This document shows positions 17,516-27,201 of a stretch of 64,000 nucleotides of DNA, piece by piece. The notes under the pieces were generated by a model that saw only the letters and a program-made list of their open reading frames with translations, was not told where the DNA came from and searched no databases. The stretch is from Pelagibacteraceae bacterium AG-325-C03 (GTDB lineage Bacteria; Pseudomonadota; Alphaproteobacteria; Pelagibacterales; Pelagibacteraceae), in the NCBI GenBank assembly GCA_003283025.1, contig QBYC01000001.1:77308-141307 (forward strand), given 5' to 3'. The stretch's first letter is position 1. The number at the start of each line of letters is the position of its first letter. A program made the translations under genes and the position numbers.

Positions 17516-20191
17516 ATGAAATTTAATAGTAAAAATTCATTTCAATCTCTCGATACTCTTAATTCATCAGGAAAAAATTATAAAATTTTTAACTTAAAAA
17601 TCGCAGAGAAAAACGGTTTAGAGGGAATATCAAAACTTCCAAAATCTCTTAAAGTCTTACTAGAAAATCTTCTACGTTATGAAGATGATACTACCGTTGA
17701 TAAAAAACAGATTTTAGCTTTGAAAGAATGGCTTAAGAATAAAAAATCAAACACAGAAATAGCTTACAGACCTGCAAGAACCTTATTACAAGATTACACC
17801 GGAATACCAGCTATTGCAGATCTTGCGGCAATGAGAGATGCCGTTAAAGAAAAAAATAAAGATCCAAATCAAATCAATCCATTATCGACAGTAGATTTAG
17901 TAATTGATCACTCTGTTATGGTTGACGAATATGCGTCAGGTAAATCATTTAATCAAAATGTCGAAAAAGAATTTTCTAGAAATGGCGAGAGATACGCATT
18001 CCTTAAGTGGGGTCAAAAAGCTTTTGATAATTTTAGAGTTGTTCCTCCTGGAACAGGCATTTGTCATCAAGTTAATCTAGAATATTTAGCTAAAGTAGTT
18101 TGGTCATCAAAAAGCGGTGATGATCTTTATGCTTATCCAGATACGTTAGTCGGAACAGACAGTCACACGACAATGGTTAATGGATTATCAGTTTTAGGAT
18201 GGGGTGTTGGCGGAATAGAGGCAGAAGCAGCTATGTTAGGTCAACCTATTTCAATGTTAATCCCTGAGGTTATTGGAGTAGAGATCAAAGGAAAATTGCT
18301 TGAAGGATTAACTGCTACAGACTTAGTGTTAGCAATTGTTGAGATGCTTAGAAAAAAAGGTGTAGTAGGAAAATTTGTAGAATTTTATGGTGAAGGTTTA
18401 AAAAATCTTACGTTAGCTGATAGAGCTACCATAGCAAACATGGCACCTGAGTACGGTGCAACGTGTGGTTTTTTTCCTGTAGATGAAGAAACTTTAAAAT
18501 ATTTAAAACTTTCTGGCAGAGATAAGGAGACAATCGAACTTGTAGAAAAATATTCAAAAGCACAAGGACTTTGGGCAAGCGAAGGTATTGAGTTTACTGA
18601 TACTTTGTCTTTAGATATAAGCACTGTTGTTCCAAGTATTTCTGGCCCTAAAAGACCACAAGATAAAGTTTTATTAACAGAGTCTTCTACTGGCTTTGCT
18701 AAAGCTTATAAAGAAAATACTAAAAGAGAAAAACCCATTCAAGTAGATGTTGCTAGTGCTGATTACAAAATCAGCGATGGAGATATAGTAATAGCGGCTA
18801 TTACTTCTTGCACAAACACTTCAAATCCAAGCGTAATGATTGGTGCGGGACTACTTGCGAAAAAAGCTATTGAAAAAGGTTTAAAAATTAAACCGTGGGT
18901 AAAAACTTCTTTGGCTCCTGGATCTAAAGTAGTTACAGACTATTTAGAAAAAGCAGGTTTAAATAAATATCTAGATGAACTTGGATTTAATCTAGTTGGT
19001 TACGGTTGCACAACATGTATTGGAAATTCTGGTCCACTAAATAAGAATATTTCTGATGCGATACACAAAGATAACTTATATGCAGTTTCTGTTTTATCGG
19101 GAAATAGAAATTTCGAAGGAAGAATAAGTCCAGATGTTAAAGCTAATTATCTTGCTTCACCTCCGCTTGTAGTTGCTTTTGCTTTAGCTGGTAATATGAA
19201 TTTCGATATGTATAAAAATCCTCTTGGTACTGACAAAGAGGGTAAAGAAGTATTTTTAAAAGATATTTGGCCAAGTAATAAAGAAATTGAAGACATAATG
19301 TTAAAGTCAATTAATGCAGAGATGTTTATTGATCGTTATTCAAATGTTTCGGAAGGACCTAAAGAATGGAGTGCTATTAAAACAGTAGATAGCAGTATTT
19401 ATAATTGGGAAGACAACTCTACATATGTAAAAAGACCTCCTTTCTTTGATAATTTACCAGATCAACCAGATGGCTTTAAGCCAATCAAAGATGCAAGATT
19501 ATTACTTTTACTAGCAGACTCAGTTACTACAGACCATATTTCTCCTGCGGGTAATATAAAAAAAGATAGTCCTACAGGTGATTATTTTATGAAAAATCAA
19601 GTTCAACAAAAAGACTTTAACTCTTATGGCGCAAGACGAGGTAATCATGAAGTTATGATGAGAGGTACATTTGGAAATATTAAAATTAGAAATGAAATGG
19701 CACGAGGGACTGAAGGAGGATTTACAACTTTACAGCCAGATGGAAAAGTAATGAGTGTTTATGATGCTGCAATTGAATACAAGAAAAGAGGAAATGATTT
19801 AGTTGTTATGGCTGGAAAAGAATACGGGACAGGCTCCTCAAGAGACTGGGCCGCTAAAGGTACAAAACTTTTGGGAATAAAAGCTGTAATAGCAGAAAGT
19901 TTTGAGAGAATTCATAGATCAAACTTAATCGGAATGGGAGTTTTACCTCTTCAATTCAAAAAAGGTTTTGACCGTAAAAAATTAAATATCACAGGAGCAG
20001 AGTTAATTTCAGTTATTGATATTGATAAAGGTGTAAGGCCAAGACAAGAATTGACTTGTGAGATTAAATATCAAGACGGAACTATTAAAAAAATTCAAAT
20101 GCTCTGTAGAATTGATACTGCTAATGAAGTTGAGTACTATAAAAACGGAGGAATTTTACAGTACGTTTTGAGAAATATGCTTGCTAGTTAA
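17516..20191 (+). CDS. acnA: Aconitate hydratase AcnA
   Basis: Full-length aconitase; AITSCTNTSNPSVMIGAGLLAKKA, GYGCTTCIGNSGPL, GKEYGTGSSRDWAAKG. Confidence 0.96.
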   Translation: MKFNSKNSFQSLDTLNSSGKNYKIFNLKIAEKNGLEGISKLPKSLKVLLENLLRYEDDTTVDKKQILALKEWLKNKKSNTEIAYRPARTLLQDYTGIPAIADLAAMRDAVKEKNKDPNQINPLSTVDLVIDHSVMVDEYASGKSFNQNVEKEFSRNGERYAFLKWGQKAFDNFRVVPPGTGICHQVNLEYLAKVVWSSKSGDDLYAYPDTLVGTDSHTTMVNGLSVLGWGVGGIEAEAAMLGQPISMLIPEVIGVEIKGKLLEGLTATDLVLAIVEMLRKKGVVGKFVEFYGEGLKNLTLADRATIANMAPEYGATCGFFPVDEETLKYLKLSGRDKETIELVEKYSKAQGLWASEGIEFTDTLSLDISTVVPSISGPKRPQDKVLLTESSTGFAKAYKENTKREKPIQVDVASADYKISDGDIVIAAITSCTNTSNPSVMIGAGLLAKKAIEKGLKIKPWVKTSLAPGSKVVTDYLEKAGLNKYLDELGFNLVGYGCTTCIGNSGPLNKNISDAIHKDNLYAVSVLSGNRNFEGRISPDVKANYLASPPLVVAFALAGNMNFDMYKNPLGTDKEGKEVFLKDIWPSNKEIEDIMLKSINAEMFIDRYSNVSEGPKEWSAIKTVDSSIYNWEDNSTYVKRPPFFDNLPDQPDGFKPIKDARLLLLLADSVTTDHISPAGNIKKDSPTGDYFMKNQVQQKDFNSYGARRGNHEVMMRGTFGNIKIRNEMARGTEGGFTTLQPDGKVMSVYDAAIEYKKRGNDLVVMAGKEYGTGSSRDWAAKGTKLLGIKAVIAESFERIHRSNLIGMGVLPLQFKKGFDRKKLNITGAELISVIDIDKGVRPRQELTCEIKYQDGTIKKIQMLCRIDTANEVEYYKNGGILQYVLRNMLAS

Positions 20192-21697
20192 ATGAGAGTA
20201 ATAAAAGTAAAAGTTCACCCATCAAAATCAAATCTTAAAAAAGAAGATCAATTAGCATGGAAAATTGCTGAAATTGCATCTGATAAAGCTAATATAGATA
20301 AAGATGCAATTGATATGGTTATTAATAGAATTATTGATAACGCATCAGTCGCAATTGCTTCTTTTAATAGAAGACCAGTTGTTTCAGCAAGAGCAATGGC
20401 CTTAGCTCATACCAGAAAAAATGGGGCTACTGTTTTTGGTTTAAAATCTAAAATTAAAGTAGATTGTGAGTGGGCCGCATGGGCAAATGGAACAGCAGTT
20501 AGAGAGTTAGATTATCACGATACTTTTTTAGCAGCTGATTATAGCCATCCAGGAGACAATATTCCTGCTATCTTAGCAGTATCACAACAAAAGGGTTGTG
20601 ATGGAAAAGATTTAATTAAGGGAATACTTACAGGTTACGAAGTCCAAGTAAATTTAGTAAAAGGAATTTGTTTACATGAACATAAAGTTGATCATATAGC
20701 ACACTTAGGACCAAGTATTGCTGCTGGTTTAGGAAGTCTATTAAATTTAAAAACTGAAATAATTTATCAATCTGTTCAACAAGCATTACATATAACTGTT
20801 TCAACAAGACAATCTAGAAAAGGAGAAATCTCAAGTTGGAAGGCTTTTGCACCTGCACATGCAGGTAAGCTTGCAGTAGAAGCAGTCGACAGATGTTTGA
20901 GAGGCGAGGGTGCGCCTTCACCAATTTATGAAGGTGAAGATAGTGTTATCGCTTATATTTTGTCAGGACCTGATAAAGAATATTCAGTTCCTTTACCAAA
21001 CATAAATGAACCTAAAAGAGCAATACTTGAAACTTATACGAAGGAACATTCAGCTGAATATCAATCTCAAGCTTTAATTGATTTAGCTATTAGATTAAAT
21101 AAAAAAATTTCCAATATAAATGATATTAAAAATATTATAATTGAAACAAGTCATCATACTCACTATGTGATAGGTACTGGAGCTAATGACCCTCAAAAAA
21201 TGGATCCAAAAGCAAGCAGGGAAACTTTAGATCATTCAATAATGTATATTTTTGCAGTTGCACTCGAAGATGGAGCATGGCATCACGTTAAATCTTACAC
21301 TCCTCAAAGAGCACAAAAAAAAAGTACAGTCGAGCTTTGGCAAAAAATTTCAACCAAAGAAGATCCAAAATGGACTGAAAAATATCATGATCCTAATCCT
21401 AAAAATAAATGTTTCGGTGGAAAAGTAATAATTACTATGAGAGATGGATCCACAATTTCAGAGGAAATCAATGTTGCCGACGCTCATCCCGCAGGCAATA
21501 GACCTTTTACTCGAAAAGAATATATTAAAAAGTTTAAAATTTTGACTGATGGCATAATTTCTAAAAAAGAATCAGATAGATTTTTAATGTGCGTACAAAA
21601 TCTTTCTTTATTAAAAGCTAAAGATTTAATGGGTTTAAACGTAGAGATTAAATCTTCAATAAAAGATAAATCTAAGAAGAGTAAAGGTATTTTTTAA
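20192..21697 (+). CDS. prpD: MmgE/PrpD family protein (2-methylcitrate dehydratase-like)
   Basis: [25 protein letters not shown]; immediately after acnA. Confidence 0.85.
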   Translation: MRVIKVKVHPSKSNLKKEDQLAWKIAEIASDKANIDKDAIDMVINRIIDNASVAIASFNRRPVVSARAMALAHTRKNGATVFGLKSKIKVDCEWAAWANGTAVRELDYHDTFLAADYSHPGDNIPAILAVSQQKGCDGKDLIKGILTGYEVQVNLVKGICLHEHKVDHIAHLGPSIAAGLGSLLNLKTEIIYQSVQQALHITVSTRQSRKGEISSWKAFAPAHAGKLAVEAVDRCLRGEGAPSPIYEGEDSVIAYILSGPDKEYSVPLPNINEPKRAILETYTKEHSAEYQSQALIDLAIRLNKKISNINDIKNIIIETSHHTHYVIGTGANDPQKMDPKASRETLDHSIMYIFAVALEDGAWHHVKSYTPQRAQKKSTVELWQKISTKEDPKWTEKYHDPNPKNKCFGGKVIITMRDGSTISEEINVADAHPAGNRPFTRKEYIKKFKILTDGIISKKESDRFLMCVQNLSLLKAKDLMGLNVEIKSSIKDKSKKSKGIF

Positions 21698-22660
21698 TTA
21701 TTTTATTTTTTTGGCAAGGTCGTTAGCGCTTAGCCATGCATTTTCAACCTTTGGGCCATTTAACCAATCTCCACAAACACCTAAATTATATTTTTTATTC
21801 CATAAGCTTAAATAAGGTGTTTTTTTATAATTATATGAATACTTCCAACCATGAATTTTTTTAAATATTAATTTATTTTTTTCAATGCCTGTTAATTTAA
21901 TAAAACGTTTAATTAATTGATTCATAACTGATTTATCAATTTTATATTTATTAATTTTTTTTTTTGACCATTTGAGCGTTGCTTGTAGTGTCCATAAATT
22001 TATATTAGATCTAAATCTTTTTTTACTATTTTCATTTGCTGCCCAAGCTAAAATATCATCATCAAATTTTATTGAACTAATAGGAAGCTCTTTCTGATTT
22101 TTAAATGCAACCATTACAGTAATATTTGGTTCCATGTTTACCTTAAGTTTTAAAATTTTTTTATCTAAGTAATTTTTCGCCAATTTTTTTAATTGAGGAA
22201 AGGGACAAGTTAAAATTAAGAATTTAAATTGATGAGTTGAATTGTCCTTTAAAGTTATTTCCCAAAAGTAATTATTAAAATAAATTTTTGATATCGGTGA
22301 AGTAAATGATTTTTTTATACCTTTTAAATTATATTTTACTAAATCGTTATTAGCTTTCGTGCCTATGAATTTATTTGAAATAGGTTTTTTTTCATAAGTA
22401 AAATCTAAGTGATTATTTTCCCAAATTTTTAATATTTTATTTTTATAAAGCTTTTTAATATATTTTGAAAAAAGTTCTGATTTTGGAGAAATATACTGAA
22501 CTCCATGGTCAAAGATCAAATTATTTTTAAATTTTTTATTTGATGATCTTCCTCCAGGACCCCTTGCTTTATCAAATAAGTGGACTGAGTATTTTTTTGA
22601 TAAAAGATTTGCTATTGTAGAGCCAGCAATACCTGACCCTAGAATACAAAAATCTATCAT
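21698..22660 (-). CDS. FAD-dependent oxidoreductase, renalase-like amine oxidase
   Basis: N-terminal ILGSGIAGSTIANLLSKKYSVHLFDKARGPGGRSS and C-terminal LGVCGDWLNGPKVENAWLSANDLA. Confidence 0.8.
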   Translation of the reverse strand: MIDFCILGSGIAGSTIANLLSKKYSVHLFDKARGPGGRSSNKKFKNNLIFDHGVQYISPKSELFSKYIKKLYKNKILKIWENNHLDFTYEKKPISNKFIGTKANNDLVKYNLKGIKKSFTSPISKIYFNNYFWEITLKDNSTHQFKFLILTCPFPQLKKLAKNYLDKKILKLKVNMEPNITVMVAFKNQKELPISSIKFDDDILAWAANENSKKRFRSNINLWTLQATLKWSKKKINKYKIDKSVMNQLIKRFIKLTGIEKNKLIFKKIHGWKYSYNYKKTPYLSLWNKKYNLGVCGDWLNGPKVENAWLSANDLAKKIK

Positions 22661-23277
22661 ATTGAAAATAAGAACTTAAATTTTTCGTTAATTGAAAGAA
22701 CTTCATAATTTACAAGTCCACCAATTATTAATTGTAGAGCTATTAAAAGAATTACGAATAAACCTAAATAACCTAGCCATTGATGTTTTTTAATGTAGTC
22801 AGCAAAGTAACTTGCTAGTGTTGCTATCAAAAATACAGATAATAAAAGACCTATGACCATGATATGAAAGTTGCCTTTAGAAGCGGCTACAACAGCTAAT
22901 ACGTTATCGAAACTTAAAGTTAAGTCAGCAATTAAAACTTGATAAACGCCTGAAGAGAAGCTTTTTGTTTCTTTTGATTTTATTTGTGGAGATTTTATTT
23001 TGTTTTGACCAAAAAAATCTTGTCTTAAATTATTTATTACCCAAATTAAGAGTAATCCACCTAATATTTTAACCCAAGCAAATTCGAATATATAATTCGC
23101 ACCAGTTGCAAAAAATATTCTAAATATAAAAGCTGCTGCTACACCCAATGCTATAATTTTTTTTCTATTATCAGGCGCAAAATTCGCAGCAATAATACCT
23201 ATAATTATTGCATTATCAGCAGCCATAACAACATCAATTACCAGTATTTGAAATGTAATAAAAAATTGCTCTAACAT
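22657..23277 (-). CDS. TerC family membrane protein
   Basis: DVVMAADNAIIIG...DLTLSFDNVLAVVAASKG. Confidence 0.88.
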   Translation of the reverse strand: MLEQFFITFQILVIDVVMAADNAIIIGIIAANFAPDNRKKIIALGVAAAFIFRIFFATGANYIFEFAWVKILGGLLLIWVINNLRQDFFGQNKIKSPQIKSKETKSFSSGVYQVLIADLTLSFDNVLAVVAASKGNFHIMVIGLLLSVFLIATLASYFADYIKKHQWLGYLGLFVILLIALQLIIGGLVNYEVLSINEKFKFLFSI

Positions 23278-23324
23278 TATTTCAGATGTGTATATAAGCT
23301 TAATTTAAAATTCTAAAGAAAAAT

Positions 23325-24644
23325 ATGAAAAATTCAGCAAAATTTACAAAAAAACAAATTATTTTATTGTCCATTCCGGTTTTTTTTTCAAACTTAGCAA
23401 CTCCTTTTGTGGGTATTGTTGATACAGGATTAATGGGTAATTTAGGAGAAACAAAATATATAGTTGCAACAAGCATAGCGACTTCAGTTATGACAATGGT
23501 TATTTGGAGTTTTGGTTTCTTACGAATGGGCACTGTAGGTATAGTCGCCCAATTTTTTGCAAGAGGAAATTACCAAGAAATTGTTAGAACATTATTGAGA
23601 AATTTAATTATTGCTATGTTGTTTGCCGCGATAATTATTATCTTAAAACCTTTAATATACTTAGCTATTCAATATTTTTTTAACACTTCATCTGAAATAA
23701 ATTTTCTAATAAATACCTACTTAAGTGTGAGAGTATTATCGGTTCCAGCAGAGCTAACGATTTATATTTTAATCGGTTTTTATCTTGGAATACAAAAGAC
23801 AACAATATCTAGTTTAATAGTAGTAATTTTATCTATCTTAAACATAATTTTTAGTTCTTTTTTAGTTTTATTTTATAATTTAAATGTATTAGGTGTTGCT
23901 TTAGGCACTTTATTTGCAAGTTTTTTAACGTTAATTATCTTTGCTTTATTTACTGTTAAATTTATTATTAAAAATTTTAAATTAATTCCTAGATTTAAAA
24001 AATTATTCATAAAATCAAAGCTTTTAAATTTATTTAATATAAATTTTAATATTTTCATCAGAACTTTATTCTTAACTTTTTCATTTTTGTGGATAACCTA
24101 TATGGGCTCAAAACTAGGAGAAAATTATTTAGCAGTAAATACCATACTTATGCAATTTATAATATTAGCTGCCTTTTTTTTAGACGCATATGCTTTTTCT
24201 ACTGAAGGTATTATTGGCTTCACTATCGGAAGAAAGAATAAAAATTCTTTTTTAAAAGCTATAAAAAACTCTATACATTTAAGTTTTCTTACAGCAATCA
24301 TAATATCTTTTATTTTTATATTTTTTTTTAAGAATATAATAAATATTTTTACCGATATAGAAATATTAAGATTTATTTCATATAAACATTTTATATGGAT
24401 CGTTATAATACCTCCTGTTGCTTCTTTCTGCTATCAGCTTGATGGTATTTTCATTGGAGCATCTCAGACAAAAGAAATGAGAAATGCTATGATAATTTCT
24501 GTTATAATATTTATAATTATCTCTATCTATATGACAAAATTTTTTGGAAATCATGGATTATGGTTTTCACTAATGTGTTTTATGATATTAAGATCTTTAA
24601 CTTTGAGTTTTAATTTTAAAAAAATTTTAAGAAAATTTAAATGA
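23325..24644 (+). CDS. MATE family efflux transporter
   Basis: LATPFVGIVDTGLMGNLGE...FGFLRMGTVGIVAQFFARG; 12-TM-like. Confidence 0.88.
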   Translation: MKNSAKFTKKQIILLSIPVFFSNLATPFVGIVDTGLMGNLGETKYIVATSIATSVMTMVIWSFGFLRMGTVGIVAQFFARGNYQEIVRTLLRNLIIAMLFAAIIIILKPLIYLAIQYFFNTSSEINFLINTYLSVRVLSVPAELTIYILIGFYLGIQKTTISSLIVVILSILNIIFSSFLVLFYNLNVLGVALGTLFASFLTLIIFALFTVKFIIKNFKLIPRFKKLFIKSKLLNLFNINFNIFIRTLFLTFSFLWITYMGSKLGENYLAVNTILMQFIILAAFFLDAYAFSTEGIIGFTIGRKNKNSFLKAIKNSIHLSFLTAIIISFIFIFFFKNIINIFTDIEILRFISYKHFIWIVIIPPVASFCYQLDGIFIGASQTKEMRNAMIISVIIFIIISIYMTKFFGNHGLWFSLMCFMILRSLTLSFNFKKILRKFK

Positions 24645-25505
24645 AATTTCTTTATAATATACCAGGTTTTGTATTACTTATGTTTGGTGGTTTCTGTTTA
24701 AGTTGGGGAGGGTTTATCATTAGATCTTTTGAGGAAGCAAGTATTTGGCAAATCTTATTATTGAGATCTGTTTTTTTTATGATTGCATTGACGATTTTCT
24801 TAATTGTTACTTACAAAAAAAATACGATTAAAATTATAAAAAAATCAGGGTACCAAGCTTTAGTTGGAGGATTGGTAATGTCCTTGAGTTTTGTTGCATT
24901 TGTATTTTCTATGAGCAATACTACAGTTGCTAATGTGGTTTTTTATAATAAGCACGCAAACAATGTTTTTAGCAGTTTTTGGTTACTTTTATTTAAAAGA
25001 AAAAGTTTCATTGGTAGGTTTCTTCTCTATTTTATTAGCAATGGGAGGAATTACTATTATGGTTGGAGACTCTCTTTCAACTGGTTCTTTTTTTGGAAAT
25101 ATGGTTGCTCTAGCAATTCCAATTAATTTTGCAATACTAGTTATGATTATAAGAAAAAACAAAAATTTAGATATGGTGCCAGCAATATTTTATTCGGGTA
25201 TTTTTAGTGTCATCTATGGACTCGCCCTTTCTGAAAATTTTGCATTTACTAATCATGATCTTTTAATGGGTTTTTATTTAGGTGTTCCACAACTTGCATT
25301 AGGTTTTATCTGTATCACTATTGGATCACGAACAACTGCTTCAACAACAATTGGACTTCTGATGTTAACCGAAACTGTATTTGCTCCTATATGGGTATGG
25401 TTATTTTTAAATGAAATACCACCAATAAGTGTGTTTATTGGAGGAGCCATAATAATCGGCGCAATTATCCTAAAAAGTTTTGACAAAAATAAAGCCACAT
25501 CATAA
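24641..25505 (+). pseudogene. DMT/EamA family transporter interrupted by a one-base frameshift in a T6 run (24939-24944)
   Basis: Two overlapping ORFs in frames 2 and 0 carry N- and C-terminal halves; removing one T gives ...NTTVANVVFIISTQTMFLAVFGYFYLKEKVSLVG... Confidence 0.85.
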
Positions 25506-25551
25506 TAATTATATTTGACATTTTATCACTTTTAGATGAAAGTCTAAATTA

Positions 25552-25695
25552 ACGGGAGAGACCAATTTTTGGCGCCGAAGGAGCAACCACCCCGGAAACT
25601 CTCAGGCAAAAGGACCGTTGAAGTAATAACTCTGGAAAGCAGGCTTAAGCCTCACCGAAGGATTAAATCTCTCAGGTACATAGACAGATGGGGTT
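25552..25695 (+). ncRNA. Tandem glycine riboswitch (two aptamers) upstream of gcvTHP
   Basis: CGGGAGAGACC..GGCGCCGAAGGAGCAA..CCCCGGAAACTCTCAGGCAAAAGGACCG and ACTCTGGAAAGC..CACCGAAGGATTAAATCTCTCAGGTACATAGACAG. Confidence 0.95.
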
Positions 25696-25711
25696 AACAA
25701 GAAGAGTTATT

Positions 25712-26806
25712 ATGAATGTACAAAAAACAGCTTTATATGATTATCATAAAAATTTAGGAGCAAAGTTTGTTCCATTCGCTGGTTATGAAATGCCAATCCA
25801 ATATAAAGATGGAATTGTAAAAGAACATATTTCTACAAGAACACATGCTGGATTTTTTGATGTATCACATATGGGACAGTTTTTTTTAGAAGGTGATGAT
25901 ACATTAACGGTCGCATTGGAAAAAATTATACCTGCAGACTTAAAATCTTTAAAAATAAATCATTTAAAATACTCATTTTTACTTAATAATGAAGGTGGAA
26001 TAATTGATGATCTAATAATTACAAAAACAGAAAAAGGTTTTTGTGTAATTTTAAATGCAGCCTGTAAGGAAAACGATATAAAACAAATTTCTCAATTATT
26101 AACAAAAAATCACAAATATCTTTTAAACAATGATCTATCTTTAATAGCTTTGCAAGGACCCAAATCTGTAGAAATTTTAGAAAAACTTATATCAGGTGTA
26201 AAAAATTTAAAATTTATGACAGGAAGTCATTTTAAACATGAAGGAGAAAATATTTATATAACAAGATCAGGATATACAGGTGAAGACGGCTTCGAGATTT
26301 CTATTTCTAATAAAAAAGTTGAAAAGTTTATCGATTACTTAACCTTAAATAAGGTTAAACCAATTGGCCTAGGAGCAAGAGACACATTAAGATTAGAAGC
26401 CGGTCTATGTTTATATGGCCATGATTTAAATGAACAAATAAATCCAGTTGAGGCTAATTTAAAATGGGCTATAGCAAAAAAAAGAAAAGAAGCTGGAGGT
26501 TTCAATGGATGGGAAAAAATAAAAAGTTTGTTAGCCAACGGAAGTGAAAAAATTAGAGTTGGCATCAAGCCAGATGGTAAGGTTATTGCTAGAGAAAATA
26601 CTAAAATTTATTCTTCAGATAATAATGAAATTGGATTCGTCACAAGTGGCACTTTTGGCCCAAGTGTAAACGCTCCAGTTGCAATGGGATACGTAAAATC
26701 AGAATTTTCTGGAATCGGGACATCTATTCAGCTTGAAGTAAGAGGAAAAAAATATGGGGGTAAAATTTCTGAACTTCCATTTTATAAAAAAAGTTATGTT
26801 AAATAA
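25712..26806 (+). CDS. gcvT: Glycine cleavage system T protein (aminomethyltransferase)
   Basis: MNVQKTALYDYHKNLGAKFVPFAGYEMPIQYKDG; start at 25712 preferred because 25688 lies within the riboswitch. Confidence 0.95.
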   Translation: MNVQKTALYDYHKNLGAKFVPFAGYEMPIQYKDGIVKEHISTRTHAGFFDVSHMGQFFLEGDDTLTVALEKIIPADLKSLKINHLKYSFLLNNEGGIIDDLIITKTEKGFCVILNAACKENDIKQISQLLTKNHKYLLNNDLSLIALQGPKSVEILEKLISGVKNLKFMTGSHFKHEGENIYITRSGYTGEDGFEISISNKKVEKFIDYLTLNKVKPIGLGARDTLRLEAGLCLYGHDLNEQINPVEANLKWAIAKKRKEAGGFNGWEKIKSLLANGSEKIRVGIKPDGKVIARENTKIYSSDNNEIGFVTSGTFGPSVNAPVAMGYVKSEFSGIGTSIQLEVRGKKYGGKISELPFYKKSYVK

Positions 26807-26820
26807 AAGGGTGAATGCAT

Positions 26821-27201
26821 ATGAGTGAAAAAAAATTTTCAAAGAAACACGAATGGGTTTCATTGGATGGTGATTTGGCTACAGTTGGAATAACTAAACA
26901 TGCAACAGAGATGCTCGGAGATATTGTTTTCGTAGAAGTTCCTGATGTAGGAAAAGCTGTAGAAAAAGAGGGTCAAGCGGCTGTTGTAGAGTCCACTAAA
27001 GCTGCAAGTGATGTTTATTCCCCTGTTTCAGGAGAAATTACTGAGGGAAATAAAGCTATTGCAGATGACCCAGGAAGCGTTAACACTGATCCAGAGGGAG
27101 CAAGTTGGTTTTTTAAGTTGAAGATAAAGGACAAAGGTGAATATGACTCCCTTATGTCAAAAGATGAATACGATAAATTTTGTAAGGAGAACCCAAGTTA
27201 A
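26821..27201 (+). CDS. gcvH: Glycine cleavage system H protein
   Basis: [34 protein letters not shown]...[15 protein letters not shown] lipoyl site. Confidence 0.95.
   Translation: MSEKKFSKKHEWVSLDGDLATVGITKHATEMLGDIVFVEVPDVGKAVEKEGQAAVVESTKAASDVYSPVSGEITEGNKAIADDPGSVNTDPEGASWFFKLKIKDKGEYDSLMSKDEYDKFCKENPS

Noticed and set aside
24939-24944. Programmed -1 ribosomal frameshifting at the T6 run
   Set aside because: The shift needed is +1 (skipping one base), not -1; no stimulatory element was evident.
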